From the NCBI RefSeq assembly GCF_964031115.1, contig NZ_OZ035006.1, positions 434,001 through 498,000 on the forward strand: a stretch of DNA of 64,000 nucleotides, in the 5' to 3' direction. A program made the translations under genes and the position numbers. Each line of letters opens with the position of its first letter. The stretch's first letter is position 1. The notes below the pieces were generated by a model. The model had not been told where the DNA came from and did not search any database. It saw only the letters and a program-made list of their open reading frames with translations. Shown here piece after piece: positions 1 to 10,132 of this stretch. The stretch is from Spiroplasma endosymbiont of Clivina fossor. GTDB lineage: Bacteria > Bacillota_I > Bacilli_A > Mycoplasmatales > Nriv7.

Positions 1-883
1 GATTTCGTCGCGGAAGAACCAATAAATTATCATTAGAAAATCGTATTTTAATGACTTTAGAATATTGAAGAGAATATAGAACTTATTTTCATATTGCAAA
101 AAGTTATGATATTAGTGAAAGTAGTTGTTATAGAAATATCAAATGAATTGAAGACACTTTAATAAAACACCCTAATTTTCAACAACTTACTGGTCAAAAA
201 TCACTATTAAAAGATTATTTCAAAGATAAGACTGTTATAATTGATGTAACTGAAAGCCAAATCCAACGCCCAAAAAAAGACAAAAACAGCACTACTCAGG
301 AAAAAAGAAAAAACACACAATAAAAACACAAGTTATAATTGAAAAAGATAGTAAAAAAATTATTAGTTCTGATTTTTCTTATGGTAAAAACCATGACTTT
401 AAAATTTTAAAAGATTCAAAAATTAAATTTTTACCAGAAACAACTGTTTTAGTGGATTTAGGTTATCAAGGCATACAAAAAATTAATCATAATGTTTTAA
501 TTCCTAAAAGAAAATCAAAGAAAAACCCTTTAAATAAAGAAGAAAAGCAAAATAATGAGCGAATTTCAAAAATGAGAATTGTTATTGAAAATGTTTTTGC
601 TATACTTAAAAAATTTAAAATTATTAGTGAAAAATATCGAAATCGTAGAAAAAGATTTGCTTTAAGATTTAATTTAATAGCTTCAATTTATAATTTACAA
701 CTATTAGTTTAAATATATTTGATAATTTAAAATTTCAGTCTTTTTTTATTGTAAATAATAATTTTTATTATGTTTTAATGACAAAATATTTGTAAAAATA
801 ATCTAAAAATTATTTTAATAACACTTTTATATTTATTTTAAATTTAAAAATTATAATTATCATATTAATTTTGCAAGAAGTCT
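1..883 (+). mobile_element. IS5-family element, 5' end beyond window
   Basis: Same element as the complete copy at 2870-3937. It enters about 185 bp into the element. ORF A resumes in frame at base 3 and stops near 323; ORF B continues to 712. The right inverted repeat ends at 883 and is followed by AAT. It sits inside an older copy on the other strand (884-1096): the sequence after 883 continues that copy exactly from an AAT inside its 5' region, so this is an IS inside its own kind. The other half of the host copy should lie to the left of the window. Confidence 0.9.
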
Positions 884-1096
884 AATTTATTGGTTCTTCC
901 GCGACGAAATCTCTTTTTTAATTCTTCTATTTTTAAAATTTCTAGCATTTTATTAAAAGTAGTATGTTTAATACCAGTTAATCTTAAAAAATTTTTATCA
1001 CTTATTTGATTATTTTTTTTAAATTTCATTTAAATTCCACCTTTTTATTAAAAACAACAATTCAATTATATTTTAAATTAATTTTGCAAGAAGTCT
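884..1096 (-). mobile_element. IS5-family fragment, 5' end of host copy
   Basis: The first ~213 bp of the same IS5-type element in reverse, covering the left terminal repeat, ribosome binding site, start codon and first ~50 codons of ORF A (to RGRTNK). It was cut by the copy ending at 883. Its outer end abuts ATT at 1097-1099, which belongs to IS256 DNA, so this copy had itself landed in an IS256 element. Confidence 0.9.
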
Positions 1097-1203
1097 ATTA
1101 ACTTAAATTCACTCTGCTCTGCTTTGTTCTCAAATTTTATCATTAAATGTGAAATTGCATTACCTCAATTTTGAATTGGCATCGTTCAATATTTTAAAAA
1201 CTA
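1097..1203 (-). mobile_element. IS256-family 3' remnant, internally deleted
   Basis: Encodes in reverse the last residues of the IS256 transposase seen intact at 51657-52877. An internal deletion joins the segment before the 'tggcatcgttca' block to the AATATTTTAAAAACT block. The terminal GGGACTGTAC is missing because the IS5 copy inserted at an ATT near the end. Confidence 0.75.
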
Positions 1204-1321
1204 TAAACCACTACCCAAAGAAAGATGGCTTTTTAGGATAACAAACATCCTTGAATAACTAAACAACTTTTTCATTTTTTATATTTTGTCAGAATAAAAA
1301 CCAGTAATTTTAGTTAATTAC
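1204..1321 (-). repeat. Diverged copy of a gene 3' flank
   Basis: Read in reverse this matches 51467-51588, the terminator and downstream flank of the propeller-repeat gene at 49240-51366. Shared landmarks, in order: an AATTACTGGTTTTTATT terminator arm, an AAAAAATGAAAAAGTTGTTT block and GGGTAGTG. It implies that a second gene of that family once stood here and was lost to IS activity. There is no ORF in it. Confidence 0.6.
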
Positions 1322-1607
1322 GAGCCTGTCCAAAATTCTGTGTCTCGATAATTCATTCTGAATTATACTTAAAAGAAGGAGAACAGAAAATGACAAAAAA
1401 AAAAATAAAAAAAGAACCTGACGCAATTGATAAAGTTGTTGATTATTTTTTAGAAAATATTGATAATCCACAAGATTTATTTAAAGGCAATACTATTTTT
1501 CAGGAATTTACCAAAAAATTAACTGAACGAATGTTAAATACGGAAATTAAAGATCATCTTGAAAGTGATGAGAATCATAATAAAAGAAATGGCAACACAC
1601 AAAAAAC
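1322..1607 (+). mobile_element. IS256-family 5' fragment
   Basis: Starts with the left terminus GAGCCTGTCC, then the conserved leader and AAGGAGAACAG ribosome binding site, then the transposase start at 1390. The early poly-A run is 11 As, which keeps the frame open (MTKKKIKKEP). It stops after about 70 codons, at CAAAAAAC, where an IS1595-type element begins. This is the same target nucleotide used at 62167. Confidence 0.9.
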
Positions 1608-2754
1608 TTTTAATTTTGTCGAAAACTCTTGATAAAATAAAAAAAATCATCAACTTGATAATTTTAAAAGGCTTTTATGTAAAATTACTATTTTTACTTT
1701 AACTTTTTTATACATTAAAATATAATACCGCTGTTTGTTGGTTTGGAGTTAAACCCTTATGTTGGTATTTTCATTTTCAGAGATTTAAATAATTTTGAAT
1801 ATTAGTAAAACCTAAACCATGATAATGAATTAAGGCTTCTTTAAGACTAGATTGTAATTTACTGATTTTATTTAAGTTACGATAACTAGCTTCAGAATTA
1901 ATTGTTGTTTTAGTTACACATAAAGTAGAATTTGTTTGTTTTGCTACTAAAAAATATAATTTTTGCATATCAGAAGTAATAATTGAATTTTCGTTAATTA
2001 ATTCTTTGTTCATATTTTCAATAACTCATTGTTTTTGTAAACGTTTGGTGTTTGTGGATTTAACATAAATATTGTTATTATTATCAATTGCCATTTGAAT
2101 ACAGCATTTAGTATTAGTTGCGAATGGGTCAAGGTGAATTCTTCGTGGATCAGTTTTATATTTGAAATTTCCTTTATGAATTTCTTTAATAAATGTTTCA
2201 TCGATTTGGATTTTACCAGATAATTTTTTAAATTTTAATTGGGTATTTTCTAATTGTTTTGATTTCATTAATTTTTGACGATTATATCAAGCAGTTTTTA
2301 ATGTAGTTTTAATAAAACGAGAAATTGTTTTACTAGATTGCCCCAGCAATGAAATTTGAATCAATAAATTTCATTGTTCATAATTTAAATGACTTCAATA
2401 AATAAAATGATTACGAAAAGCGTCAAAACTTGCACGGCAATTTTTACATAAATATTTTTGTTTTCCTTCTGAATTATGTCCATTTTTAACGCAATGGTAA
2501 GATTCACATTTAGGGCATTTAAAATACCGTGCGCTCTAAATTTTTGATCAATTTCATTTAACCGTTTTTGTTTTTTTATTAATTCTGCTTGTTGTTTGAC
2601 TTTTTCATAAAATTCTAAAAATTGATCATCTGTTAAAGTATTTACTAGTTCTTGAATTATTTTTTCCATAATTATTATCCACCTCTATCATATTAAAATA
2701 TACCTAAAATTAAGTATATTCAATAAATATCAAGAGTTTTCGACAAAATTAAAA
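1608..2754 (-). mobile_element. IS1595-type element, frameshifted transposase
   Basis: Both terminal repeats (TTTTAATTTTGTCGAAAACT and its complement) are present. At 1147 bp it is 2 bp longer than intact copies: two extra bases after codon ~48, just before the zinc ribbon, shift the frame, so the transposase (2669 down to 1708) is broken. Its left flank is IS256 DNA but its right flank is not, and the flanking 8-mers differ, so the right side was rearranged after insertion. Confidence 0.9.
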
Positions 2755-2869
2755 AAAAATGAGTAAGTAAATATCTCAATTTATGTATCAACTTATATAT
2801 GAATAATACAGATAACATATCTGTAAATAAATTGATTAAAAAATATTTTCGTGGTAGTAAAATGACATT

Positions 2870-3937
2870 AGACTTCTTGCAAAATTAATTTAAAATATAA
2901 TTGAATTGTTGTTTTTAATAAAAAGGTGGAATTTAAATGAAATTTAAAAAAAATAATCAAATAAGTGATAAAAATTTTTTAAGATTAACTGGTATTAAAC
3001 ATACTACTTTTAATAAAATGCTAGAAATTTTAAAAATAGAAGAATTAAAAAAGAGATTTCGTCGCGGAAGAACCAATAAATTATCATTAGAAAATCGTAT
3101 TTTAATGACTTTAGAATATTGAAGAGAATATAGAACTTATTTTCATATTGCAAAAAGTTATGATATTAGTGAAAGTAGTTGTTATAGAAATATCAAATGA
3201 ATTGAAGACACTTTAATAAAACACCCTAATTTTCAACAACTTACTGGTCAAAAATCACTATTAAAAGATTATTTCAAAGATAAGACTGTTATAATTGATG
3301 TAACTGAAAGCCAAATCCAACGCCCAAAAAAAGACAAAAACAGCACTACTCAGGAAAAAAGAAAAAACACACAATAAAAACACAAGTTATAATTGAAAAA
3401 GATAGTAAAAAAATTATTAGTTCTGATTTTTCTTATGGTAAAAACCATGACTTTAAAATTTTAAAAGATTCAAAAATTAAATTTTTACCAGAAACAACTG
3501 TTTTAGTGGATTTAGGTTATCAAGGCATACAAAAAATTAATCATAATGTTTTAATTCCTAAAAGAAAATCAAAGAAAAACCCTTTAAATAAAGAAGAAAA
3601 GCAAAATAATGAGCGAATTTCAAAAATGAGAATTGTTATTGAAAATGTTTTTGCTATACTTAAAAAATTTAAAATTATTAGTGAAAAATATCGAAATCGT
3701 AGAAAAAGATTTGCTTTAAGATTTAATTTAATAGCTTCAATTTATAATTTACAACTATTAGTTTAAATATATTTGATAATTTAAAATTTCAGTCTTTTTT
3801 TATTGTAAATAATAATTTTTATTATGTTTTAATGACAAAATATTTGTAAAAATAATCTAAAAATTATTTTAATAACACTTTTATATTTATTTTAAATTTA
3901 AAAATTATAATTATCATATTAATTTTGCAAGAAGTCT
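2870..3937 (+). mobile_element. IS5-family (ISL2-like) element, complete reference copy
   Basis: 1068 bp bounded by AGACTTCTTGCAAAATTAAT and its exact inverse, with a 3-bp ATT duplication at 2867-2869 and 3938-3940. Across the window, AAT or ATT abuts every end examined. An ANT target is what I recall for the ISL2 subgroup of IS5, hence the assignment; the subgroup is inferred from memory. It interrupts the rve transposase gene at 2799-4837. Confidence 0.9.
2937..3766 (+). CDS. IS5-family transposase, two frames joined by -1 frameshift
   Basis: ORF A (2937-3377, 146 aa) carries an N-terminal helix-turn-helix-like region and the first part of the DDE domain (VIIDVTES). ORF B is read in the -1 frame and continues with SGKKKKHTIKTQ, GKNHDFKIL, a VLVDLGYQG block (second Asp) and the C-terminal NERISKMRIVIENVFA block with the catalytic Glu. 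The frames meet at an A_AAA_AAC slippery heptamer at 3362-3368, with the ORF A stop nine bases further at 3375. A -1 shift would give a product of about 276 aa. The start is set by AAAGGTGGAATTTAA upstream. Confidence 0.85.
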
Positions 3938-4928
3938 ATTTTATATTTGAGCTAAAAAAATTATTAATGGTTATTATCAAGACAACTTTTATGAATTGCA
4001 ATTCAAATCAACAACACCAAAAAATATTAAATATCAATTTTCATTAGAAACCAGAAAACAAATTTGTGATTATTACTTTGATTACAAATTTGTAGGTGCG
4101 GGCGGTGTATTATCGCTTTATCATAATATTCATCAAAAAAATGTGCATGATATAGATACAAATAATGTCCCCAAATCAATTAATACTTTTTATCGTTGAA
4201 TTAAACAAGACAAACGCTATGGAGAAATAAAAACGCAAATGAAAAAAGCAAAACGCCATTTTAAGCGTTATGAAGTTTCAGATATTGGACTACTGCAAAT
4301 GGATGCTAAAGTGTTTACTGATAAAATTTTCCTAGTGCTAAGCATAGATTATATGTTTATGATTTCATTGACGAAATAACAAGAATTGCTTTTGGATATG
4401 TGTATGATAGTTTAGGAACCAATAATGCCATTAATGCCATGCAAAGAGCAATGAAAGATTTTGGCGAACTTGGCATAACAATTAAACGCATTCGCACTGA
4501 TAATGCTCCGGAATTCACTACTACTAATTGAAGTAATAAAAAAGCATACAAAGTAAAAGAAAGACCTTTTACAACCTTTCTTTCAAAAAATGGAATTATC
4601 CATGAAACCACACCAATCCGTTCTCCTCAGAGCAACGGAAAGATTGAACGGTTTCACCGTAATTATAATAGTTTATTTTGGTTTAAAAAATGTGGTTTTG
4701 AAATAAAATTTGATGTTAAACAATTACAAATTCATTTGAATGAGTGGTACACATTTTATAATTTCAAACGAAAACATAAAAGCTTGAATTACAAAACTCC
4801 ATTTGAAACTTTAAATAAATTTATTATTGCAAAATAATTATTTAAAAAATAATAGAAACTCGTGAAAAATGTTTTAATTTGGTTAATTTTGAATTAAATA
4901 TTTTTTATTGTGAATAAAATTAATTTTT

Positions 4929-6043
4929 TTTTAATTTTGTCGAAAACTCTTGATAAAATAAAAAAAATCATCAACTTGATAATTTTAAAAGGCTTTTATG
5001 TAAAATTACTATTTTTACTTTAACTTTTTTATACATTAAAATATAATACCGCTGTTTGTTGGTTTGGAGTTAAACCCTTATGTTGGTATTTTCATTTTCA
5101 GAGATTTAAATAATTTTGAATATTAGTAAAACCTAAACCATGATAATGAATTAAGGCTTCTTTAAGACTAGATTGTAATTTACTGATTTTATTTAAGTTA
5201 CGATAACTAGCTTCAGGATTAATTGTTGTTTTAGTTACACATAAAGTAGAATTTGTTTGTTTTGCTACTAAAAAATATAATTTTTGCATATCAGAAGTAA
5301 TAATTGAATTTTCGTTAATTAATTCTTTGTTCATATTTTCAATAACTCATTGTTTTTGTAAACGTTTGGTGTTTGTGGATTTAACATAAATATTGTTATT
5401 ATTATCAATTGCCATTTGAATACAGCATTTAGTATTAGTTGCGAATGGGTCAAGGTGAATTCTTCGTGGATCAGTTTTATATTTGAAATTTCCTTTATGG
5501 ATTTCTTTAATAAATGTTTCATCGATTTGAATTTTACCAGATAATTTTTTAAATTTTAATTGGATATTTTCTAATTGTTTTGATTTCATTAATTTTTGAC
5601 GATTATATCAAGCAGTTTTTAATGTAGTTTTAATAAAACGAGAAATTGTTTTACTAGATTGCCCCAGCAATGAAATTTGAATCAATAAATTTCATTGTTC
5701 ATAATTTAAATGACTTCAATAAATAAAATGATTACGAAAAGCGTCAAAACTTGCACGGCAATTTTTACATAAATATTTTTGTTTTCCTTCTGAATTATGT
5801 CCATTTTTAACGCAATGGTAAGATTCACATTTAGGGCATTTAATACCTTGCGATCTAAATTTTTGATCAATTTCATTTAACCGTTTTTGTTTTTTTATTA
5901 ATTCTGCTTGTTGTTTGACTTTTTCATAAAATTCTAAAAATTGATCATCTGTTAAAGTATTTACTAGTTCTTGAATTATTTTTTCCATAATTATTATCCA
6001 CCTCTATCATATTAAAATATACCTAAAATTAAGTATATTCAAT
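4929..6043 (-). mobile_element. IS1595-type element, one end lost
   Basis: The left terminal repeat starts at 4929. On the right the last ~30 bp are replaced by an IS5-type end that begins at the AAT near the tip of the element. The transposase gene is intact. Confidence 0.9.
5029..5988 (-). CDS. IS1595-type transposase
   Basis: 319 aa. Order: N-terminal helical region, a four-Cys zinc ribbon at residues ~50-80 (CPKC...CKNC), a GQSSKTISRFI helix-turn-helix, then a DDE-like catalytic region starting at IQIDETFIKEIHKGNF and ending with HYHGLGFTNIQNYLNLWKWK. UGA codons supply several Trp. The zinc ribbon plus ISXO2-like domain and the 8-bp duplications of sister copies point to the IS1595 family; the assignment is by motif only. 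Confidence 0.8.
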
Positions 6044-6242
6044 AGACTTCTTGCAAAATTAATATGATAATTATAATTTTTAAATTTAAAATAAATATAA
6101 AAGTGTTATTAAAATAATTTTTAGATTATTTTTACAAATATTTTGTCATTAAAACATAATAAAAATTATTATTTACAATAAAAAAAGACTGAAATTTTAA
6201 ATTATCAAATATATTTAAACTAATAGTTGTAAATTATAAATT
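6044..6242 (-). mobile_element. IS5-family 3' end fragment
   Basis: The last ~199 bp of the IS5-type element, immediately followed by a complete copy in the same orientation. The junction is AAATT then AGACTTC, so the complete copy sits at an ATT of the older one and the rest of the older copy is gone. Confidence 0.9.
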
Positions 6243-7310
6243 AGACTTCTTGCAAAATTAATATGATAATTATAATTTTTAAATTTAAAATAAATATAAA
6301 AGTGTTATTAAAATAATTTTTAGATTATTTTTACAAATATTTTGTCATTAAAACATAATAAAAATTATTATTTACAATAAAAAAAGACTGAAATTTTAAA
6401 TTATCAAATATATTTAAACTAATAGTTGTAAATTATAAATTGAAGCTATTAAATTAAATCTTAAAGCAAATCTTTTTCTACGATTTCGATATTTTTCACT
6501 AATAATTTTAAATTTTTTAAGTATAGCAAAAACATTTTCAATAACAATTCTCATTTTTGAAATTCGCTCATTATTTTGCTTTTCTTCTTTATTTAAAGGG
6601 TTTTTCTTTGATTTTCTTTTAGGAATTAAAACATTATGATTAATTTTTTGTATGCCTTGATAACCTAAATCCACTAAAACAGTTGTTTCTGGTAAAAATT
6701 TAATTTTTGAATCTTTTAAAATTTTAAAGTCATGGTTTTTACCATAAGAAAAATCAGAACTAATAATTTTTTTACTATCTTTTTCAATTATAACTTGTGT
6801 TTTTATTGTGTGTTTTTTCTTTTTTCCTGAGTAGTGCTGTTTTTGTCTTTTTTTGGGCGTTGGATTTGGCTTTCAGTTACATCAATTATAACAGTCTTAT
6901 CTTTGAAATAATCTTTTAATAGTGATTTTTGACCAGTAAGTTGTTGAAAATTAGGGTGTTTTATTAAAGTGTCTTCAATTCATTTGATATTTCTATAACA
7001 ACTACTTTCACTAATATCATAACTTTTTGCAATATGAAAATAAGTTCTATATTCTCTTCAATATTCTAAAGTCATTAAAATACGATTTTCTAATGATAAT
7101 TTATTGGTTCTTCCGCGACGAAATCTCTTTTTTAATTCTTCTATTTTTAAAATTTCTAGCATTTTATTAAAAGTAGTATGTTTAATACCAGTTAATCTTA
7201 AAAAATTTTTATCACTTATTTGATTATTTTTTTTAAATTTCATTTAAATTCCACCTTTTTATTAAAAACAACAATTCAATTATATTTTAAATTAATTTTG
7301 CAAGAAGTCT
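6243..7310 (-). mobile_element. IS5-family element, complete
   Basis: 1068 bp with both terminal repeats, flanked by ATT on the left and AAT on the right. The two flanks come from different host sequences (an IS5 remnant and an IS1595 remnant), so recombination or deletion followed insertion. Confidence 0.9.
6414..7243 (-). CDS. IS5-family transposase (frameshifted pair)
   Basis: Same two-frame gene as at 2937-3766. ORF A start, slippery heptamer and ORF B are unchanged, so this copy should be functional if the -1 shift occurs. Confidence 0.85.
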
Positions 7311-7543
7311 AATACCTTGCGCTCTAAATTTTTGATCAATTTCATTTAAACGTTTTTGTTTTTTTATTAATTCTGCTTGTTGTTTGACTTTTTCATAAAA
7401 TTCTAAAAATTGATCATCTGTTAAAGTATTTACTAGTTCTTGAATTATTTTTTCCATAATTATTATCCACCTCTATCATATTAAAAATATACCTAAAATT
7501 AAGTATATTCAATAAATATCAAGAGTTTTCGACAAAATTAAAA
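7311..7543 (-). mobile_element. IS1595-type 5' fragment
   Basis: The first ~50 codons of the IS1595 transposase (start near 7457) and the complete terminal repeat. Truncated at an AAT by the IS5 copy. Confidence 0.9.
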
Positions 7544-7578
7544 CCATTTTTCTAACGATTTTAAGGATTTTCATGTAA
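7544..7578 (+). pseudogene. C-terminal tail of a lost plectrovirus attachment gene
   Basis: About 11 codons ending in TAA (reading IFLTILRIFM). They align base for base, with few changes, to the last codons of the plectrovirus attachment gene at 53496-55388 (VFLMILRIFV). In both places a (TA)n tract and a lipoprotein gene follow. The rest of the gene was removed by IS1595 DNA. The match is short, but the shared order of three elements makes homology likely. Confidence 0.65.
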
Positions 7579-7582
7579 AATG

Positions 7583-7606
7583 ATATATATATATATATAT
7601 ATATAT
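7583..7606. repeat. (AT)12 microsatellite in lipoprotein promoter region
   Basis: Twelve uninterrupted AT units, 32 bases before the lipoprotein start codon. An 11-unit tract occupies the equivalent place before the paralogue at 52926-53450. Slippage here could change promoter geometry. Confidence 0.9.
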
Positions 7607-7638
7607 CGAAAAAATAAAGTAATAAAGGAATTAAAATA

Positions 7639-8148
7639 ATGAAAATTTTAAATAAAATAGCTCTTTTGGGATTAACAATATTACCAACGATTGGATGTTC
7701 TAAAAAACCAAATGAATTAATAGAACAAAAGAATAAAATTTATAATTTTGAAATCAGAAATCTAGAAAAAGTGAGGTTTTGAATTTCGAATTCAACAAAT
7801 AATATTACACAAGTTCAAATAAATAAAATAGATAATAACAATCTAAATGAAAAATTACCAGAATTAAGAAATTTAGAAAACCTTAGTTTCTTATTTACAC
7901 AAAAATTACAAAATAATCAGAGCAAACAAGATAAGATTAGACAACTAATAAATACAGACGGTCAAGAAACCGCCATGCGAAATACATGAGTAATTAATAA
8001 AAAAATAACAATTAAAGCACAAGGTACAAATTTAGATGACTGCAAATATGATAGTTTAGGAAATATTAGTCCTGCTTATGATAATAATAAAATAGATTAC
8101 ATATTAAGAAATACAAATGATTTTGAAATTGAAATTGAAAATCCGTAA
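7639..8148 (+). CDS. Lipoprotein related to plectrovirus attachment domain
   Basis: 169 aa. A lipoprotein signal with lipobox ILPTIGC-SKK predicts export and lipid anchoring at Cys20. The body (IYNFEIRNLEKVRF, a LPELRNLENL-FLFT block, SKQDKIRQLI) and the C-terminal DYILRNTNDFEIEIENP match the paralogue at 52926-53450 and the N-terminal domain of the plectrovirus attachment protein at 55388. Identity is clearly lower than in the 53-kb locus, so the two lineages are old. The ribosome binding site is weak (AAAGGAATTAAAATA). An IS256 element starts 14 bp after the stop codon. Role not established; see findings for the superinfection-exclusion idea. Confidence 0.85.
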
Positions 8149-8162
8149 TAACTAAAAATTTA

Positions 8163-9196
8163 GGGCCTGTCCAAAATTCTGTGTCTCGATAATTCATTCT
8201 GAATTATACTTAAACGAAGGAGAACAGAAAATGACAAAAAAAAGAACCTGATGCAATTGATAAAGTTGTTGATTATTTTTTAGAAAATATTGATAATCCA
8301 CAAGATTTATTTAAAGGCAATACTATTTTTCAGGAATTTACCAAAAAATTAACTGAACGAATGTTAAATACGGAAATTAAAGATCATCTTGAAACTGATG
8401 AGAATCATAATAAAAGAAATGGCAACACACAAAAAACCATTATTACTAAAAATGGTTCAATCGCAATTGATGTACCAAGAGATCGAAATAGTACTTTTGA
8501 ACCAGTAATTATTCCGAAAAGACAAAGAAGATTTGATAACTTTGATCAAAAAGTAATTTCTTTATATGCAAGAGGAATGACAATTTCTGATATCAAAGCA
8601 CAATTGCAAGAATTCTATCACGGAGCAGAAATTTCAGAAAGTTTAATTAGTCAAATAACTGATGATGTTATTGAAGAAGTTAAAATGTGACAAACTAAAC
8701 CTTTAGAGAAGATTTATCCGATTGTTTATTTTGATTGTATTGTTGTTAAAGTAAAGCAAGATAAACGAATAATAAATAAAGCAGTTTATCTTGCCTTAGG
8801 AATTAATTTAGATGGTTTAAAAGATATTTTAGGAATGTGAATTAGCGAGAATGAGGGAGCCAAATTTTGACTTAATATTAATGTGCTTACGGAAATGAAA
8901 AATCGTGGCTTACAAGATATTCTTGTTGCTTGTAGCGATAATTTAACTGGAATGTCTGATGCAATAGAAGCTGTGTTCCCAAAAACACAGCACCAATTAT
9001 GCATCGTTCATCAAATTCGTAATAGTTTAAAATTTGTCCCTTACAAAGATCGCAAACTTGTAGCTAATGATTTAAAATCAATTTATACAGCAATTAATGA
9101 AGAAATAGCGCTAGTTGCTTTAGATCATTTTTCTGAAAAATGAAATAAAAAGTATCCACAAATTACTAAATCATGAAAAAATAACTGAAATAATTC
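8163..9196 (+). mobile_element. IS256-family element, 3' truncated
   Basis: Left terminus GGGCCTGTCC. The start-proximal A-run has been rewritten (ATGACAAAAAAAAGAACC), putting the ATG out of frame with the body. The gene is then cut after ~310 codons, at KNNWNN, by a divergent IS1595-type element. A three-base insertion around 8880 also adds a codon. Non-functional. Confidence 0.85.
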
Positions 9197-10132
9197 TTAA
9201 ATTTTATAGATAAGTATTGATAAAATAAAAAAGTCATCAACCTGACTTTTAAAAATTAATTTTATTAAATTTTAGAATTAATGGTTATAAATTAAAATAC
9301 AATAAGCTTGATTGTTGATAAGGATTTAAACCATAATGTTGATATTTTCATTTTCATAAGTTGAGATAATCTTGAATGTTAGTAAACCCAATGCCATGAT
9401 AATGAGTGAGAAATTCTTTTATACTGGATTGAACTTTGCTAACATTTTTTAAATTATAATAACTAGCTTTTTTAGAAGCATTATGTTTAACTTGTTTTAA
9501 CTTACATTTAGTTTGTATTGCAACTAAATCATACAAGGGGTGCATATCTGTTTTTAAAAGCGAATTTTCTTTAATAAGTTTGTTAGTTAAATTATCTTCA
9601 ACCCATTTTCGTTTTAGTCTTTTAGTATTGGTAACTTGTGCATAAATATTAAGGTTTTCATCAATAGCTACTTGAATACAACATTTTGTATTTTTAGCAT
9701 TAGGTTCAATATAGAGTTTTCTTGGGTCATCTTTGGATTTAAAATTTCCTTTATGAATTTCTTTAATAAAAGTTTCATCAATTTCAATGATGCCACTAAG
9801 TTTCTTAAAAGATTTTTGAGTTTTTGCTAATTGTTTTGATTTCATTAATTTTTGACGATTAAATCATGCTGAAAGTGTTGAAGTGTTGATAAAATTAGCA
9901 ATTATTCTTGAAGATTGTCCTAACATAGCAATTTTAATTAATAAATCTCATTGTTCATAAGAAAGTTTACTACGATAAGTAAAATGATTTCTAAACGCAT
10001 CAAAACTACTTTTGCAATTTTTACATAAATATCTTTGTTTATCATTTTTAAACCCATTTTTTACACATTTAAAGGATTTACAATCAGGAGACAAATTATA
10101 CCCTTCTTTTTAAATTTATTATCAATAATTGC
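9197..10132 (-). mobile_element. Divergent IS1595-type element, truncated
   Basis: A relative of the common IS1595-type element with its own terminus (TAGATAAGTATTGATA near 9205-9220). The reverse-strand transposase ends at 9285 and includes IEIDETFIKEIHKGNF and HYHGIGFTNIQDYLNLWKWK. A two-base insertion inside the first zinc-ribbon motif (near 10100) shifts the frame, and the N-terminus is lost to the IS1595 copy at 10133. It is the likely parent of the MITE at 47013-47146, which shares the terminus. Confidence 0.8.

Larger units (their letters stand above)
2799..4837 (+). pseudogene. rve-type DDE transposase, IS-interrupted and frameshifted
   Basis: A transposase with an integrase-core (rve) domain, resembling IS481/IS3-type enzymes. 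The N-terminal part (2799-2869) continues in frame from 3938 once the IS5 element and one copy of its ATT duplication are removed. Visible core: first Asp in LLQMDAK, second in RTDNAPEF, and the catalytic Glu in SPQSNGKIERFH followed by a typical C-terminus with W-FYN-R-H-SL-TP. A one-base loss in a T-run near 4329 shifts the frame before FPSAKHRLYVYDF. The gene is therefore doubly broken. Some plectroviruses carry transposases, and a plectrovirus remnant lies at 7544, so a viral origin is possible but unproven. Confidence 0.75.

Noticed and set aside
2010-2201. 63-codon ORF MKHLLKK... recurring in each IS1595 copy
   Set aside because: Out-of-frame shadow inside the transposase gene.
2868-3939. 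TA target-site rule for the IS5 element
   Set aside because: TA appears at each end only because the element starts with A and ends with T next to AAT or ATT; nested copies fit a 3-bp duplication and not TA.
8786-9004. Antisense ORF starting MHNWCCVFGN, also at 12284, 25171 and 46251
   Set aside because: It lies exactly opposite the conserved IS256 DDE region and repeats only because the IS repeats.
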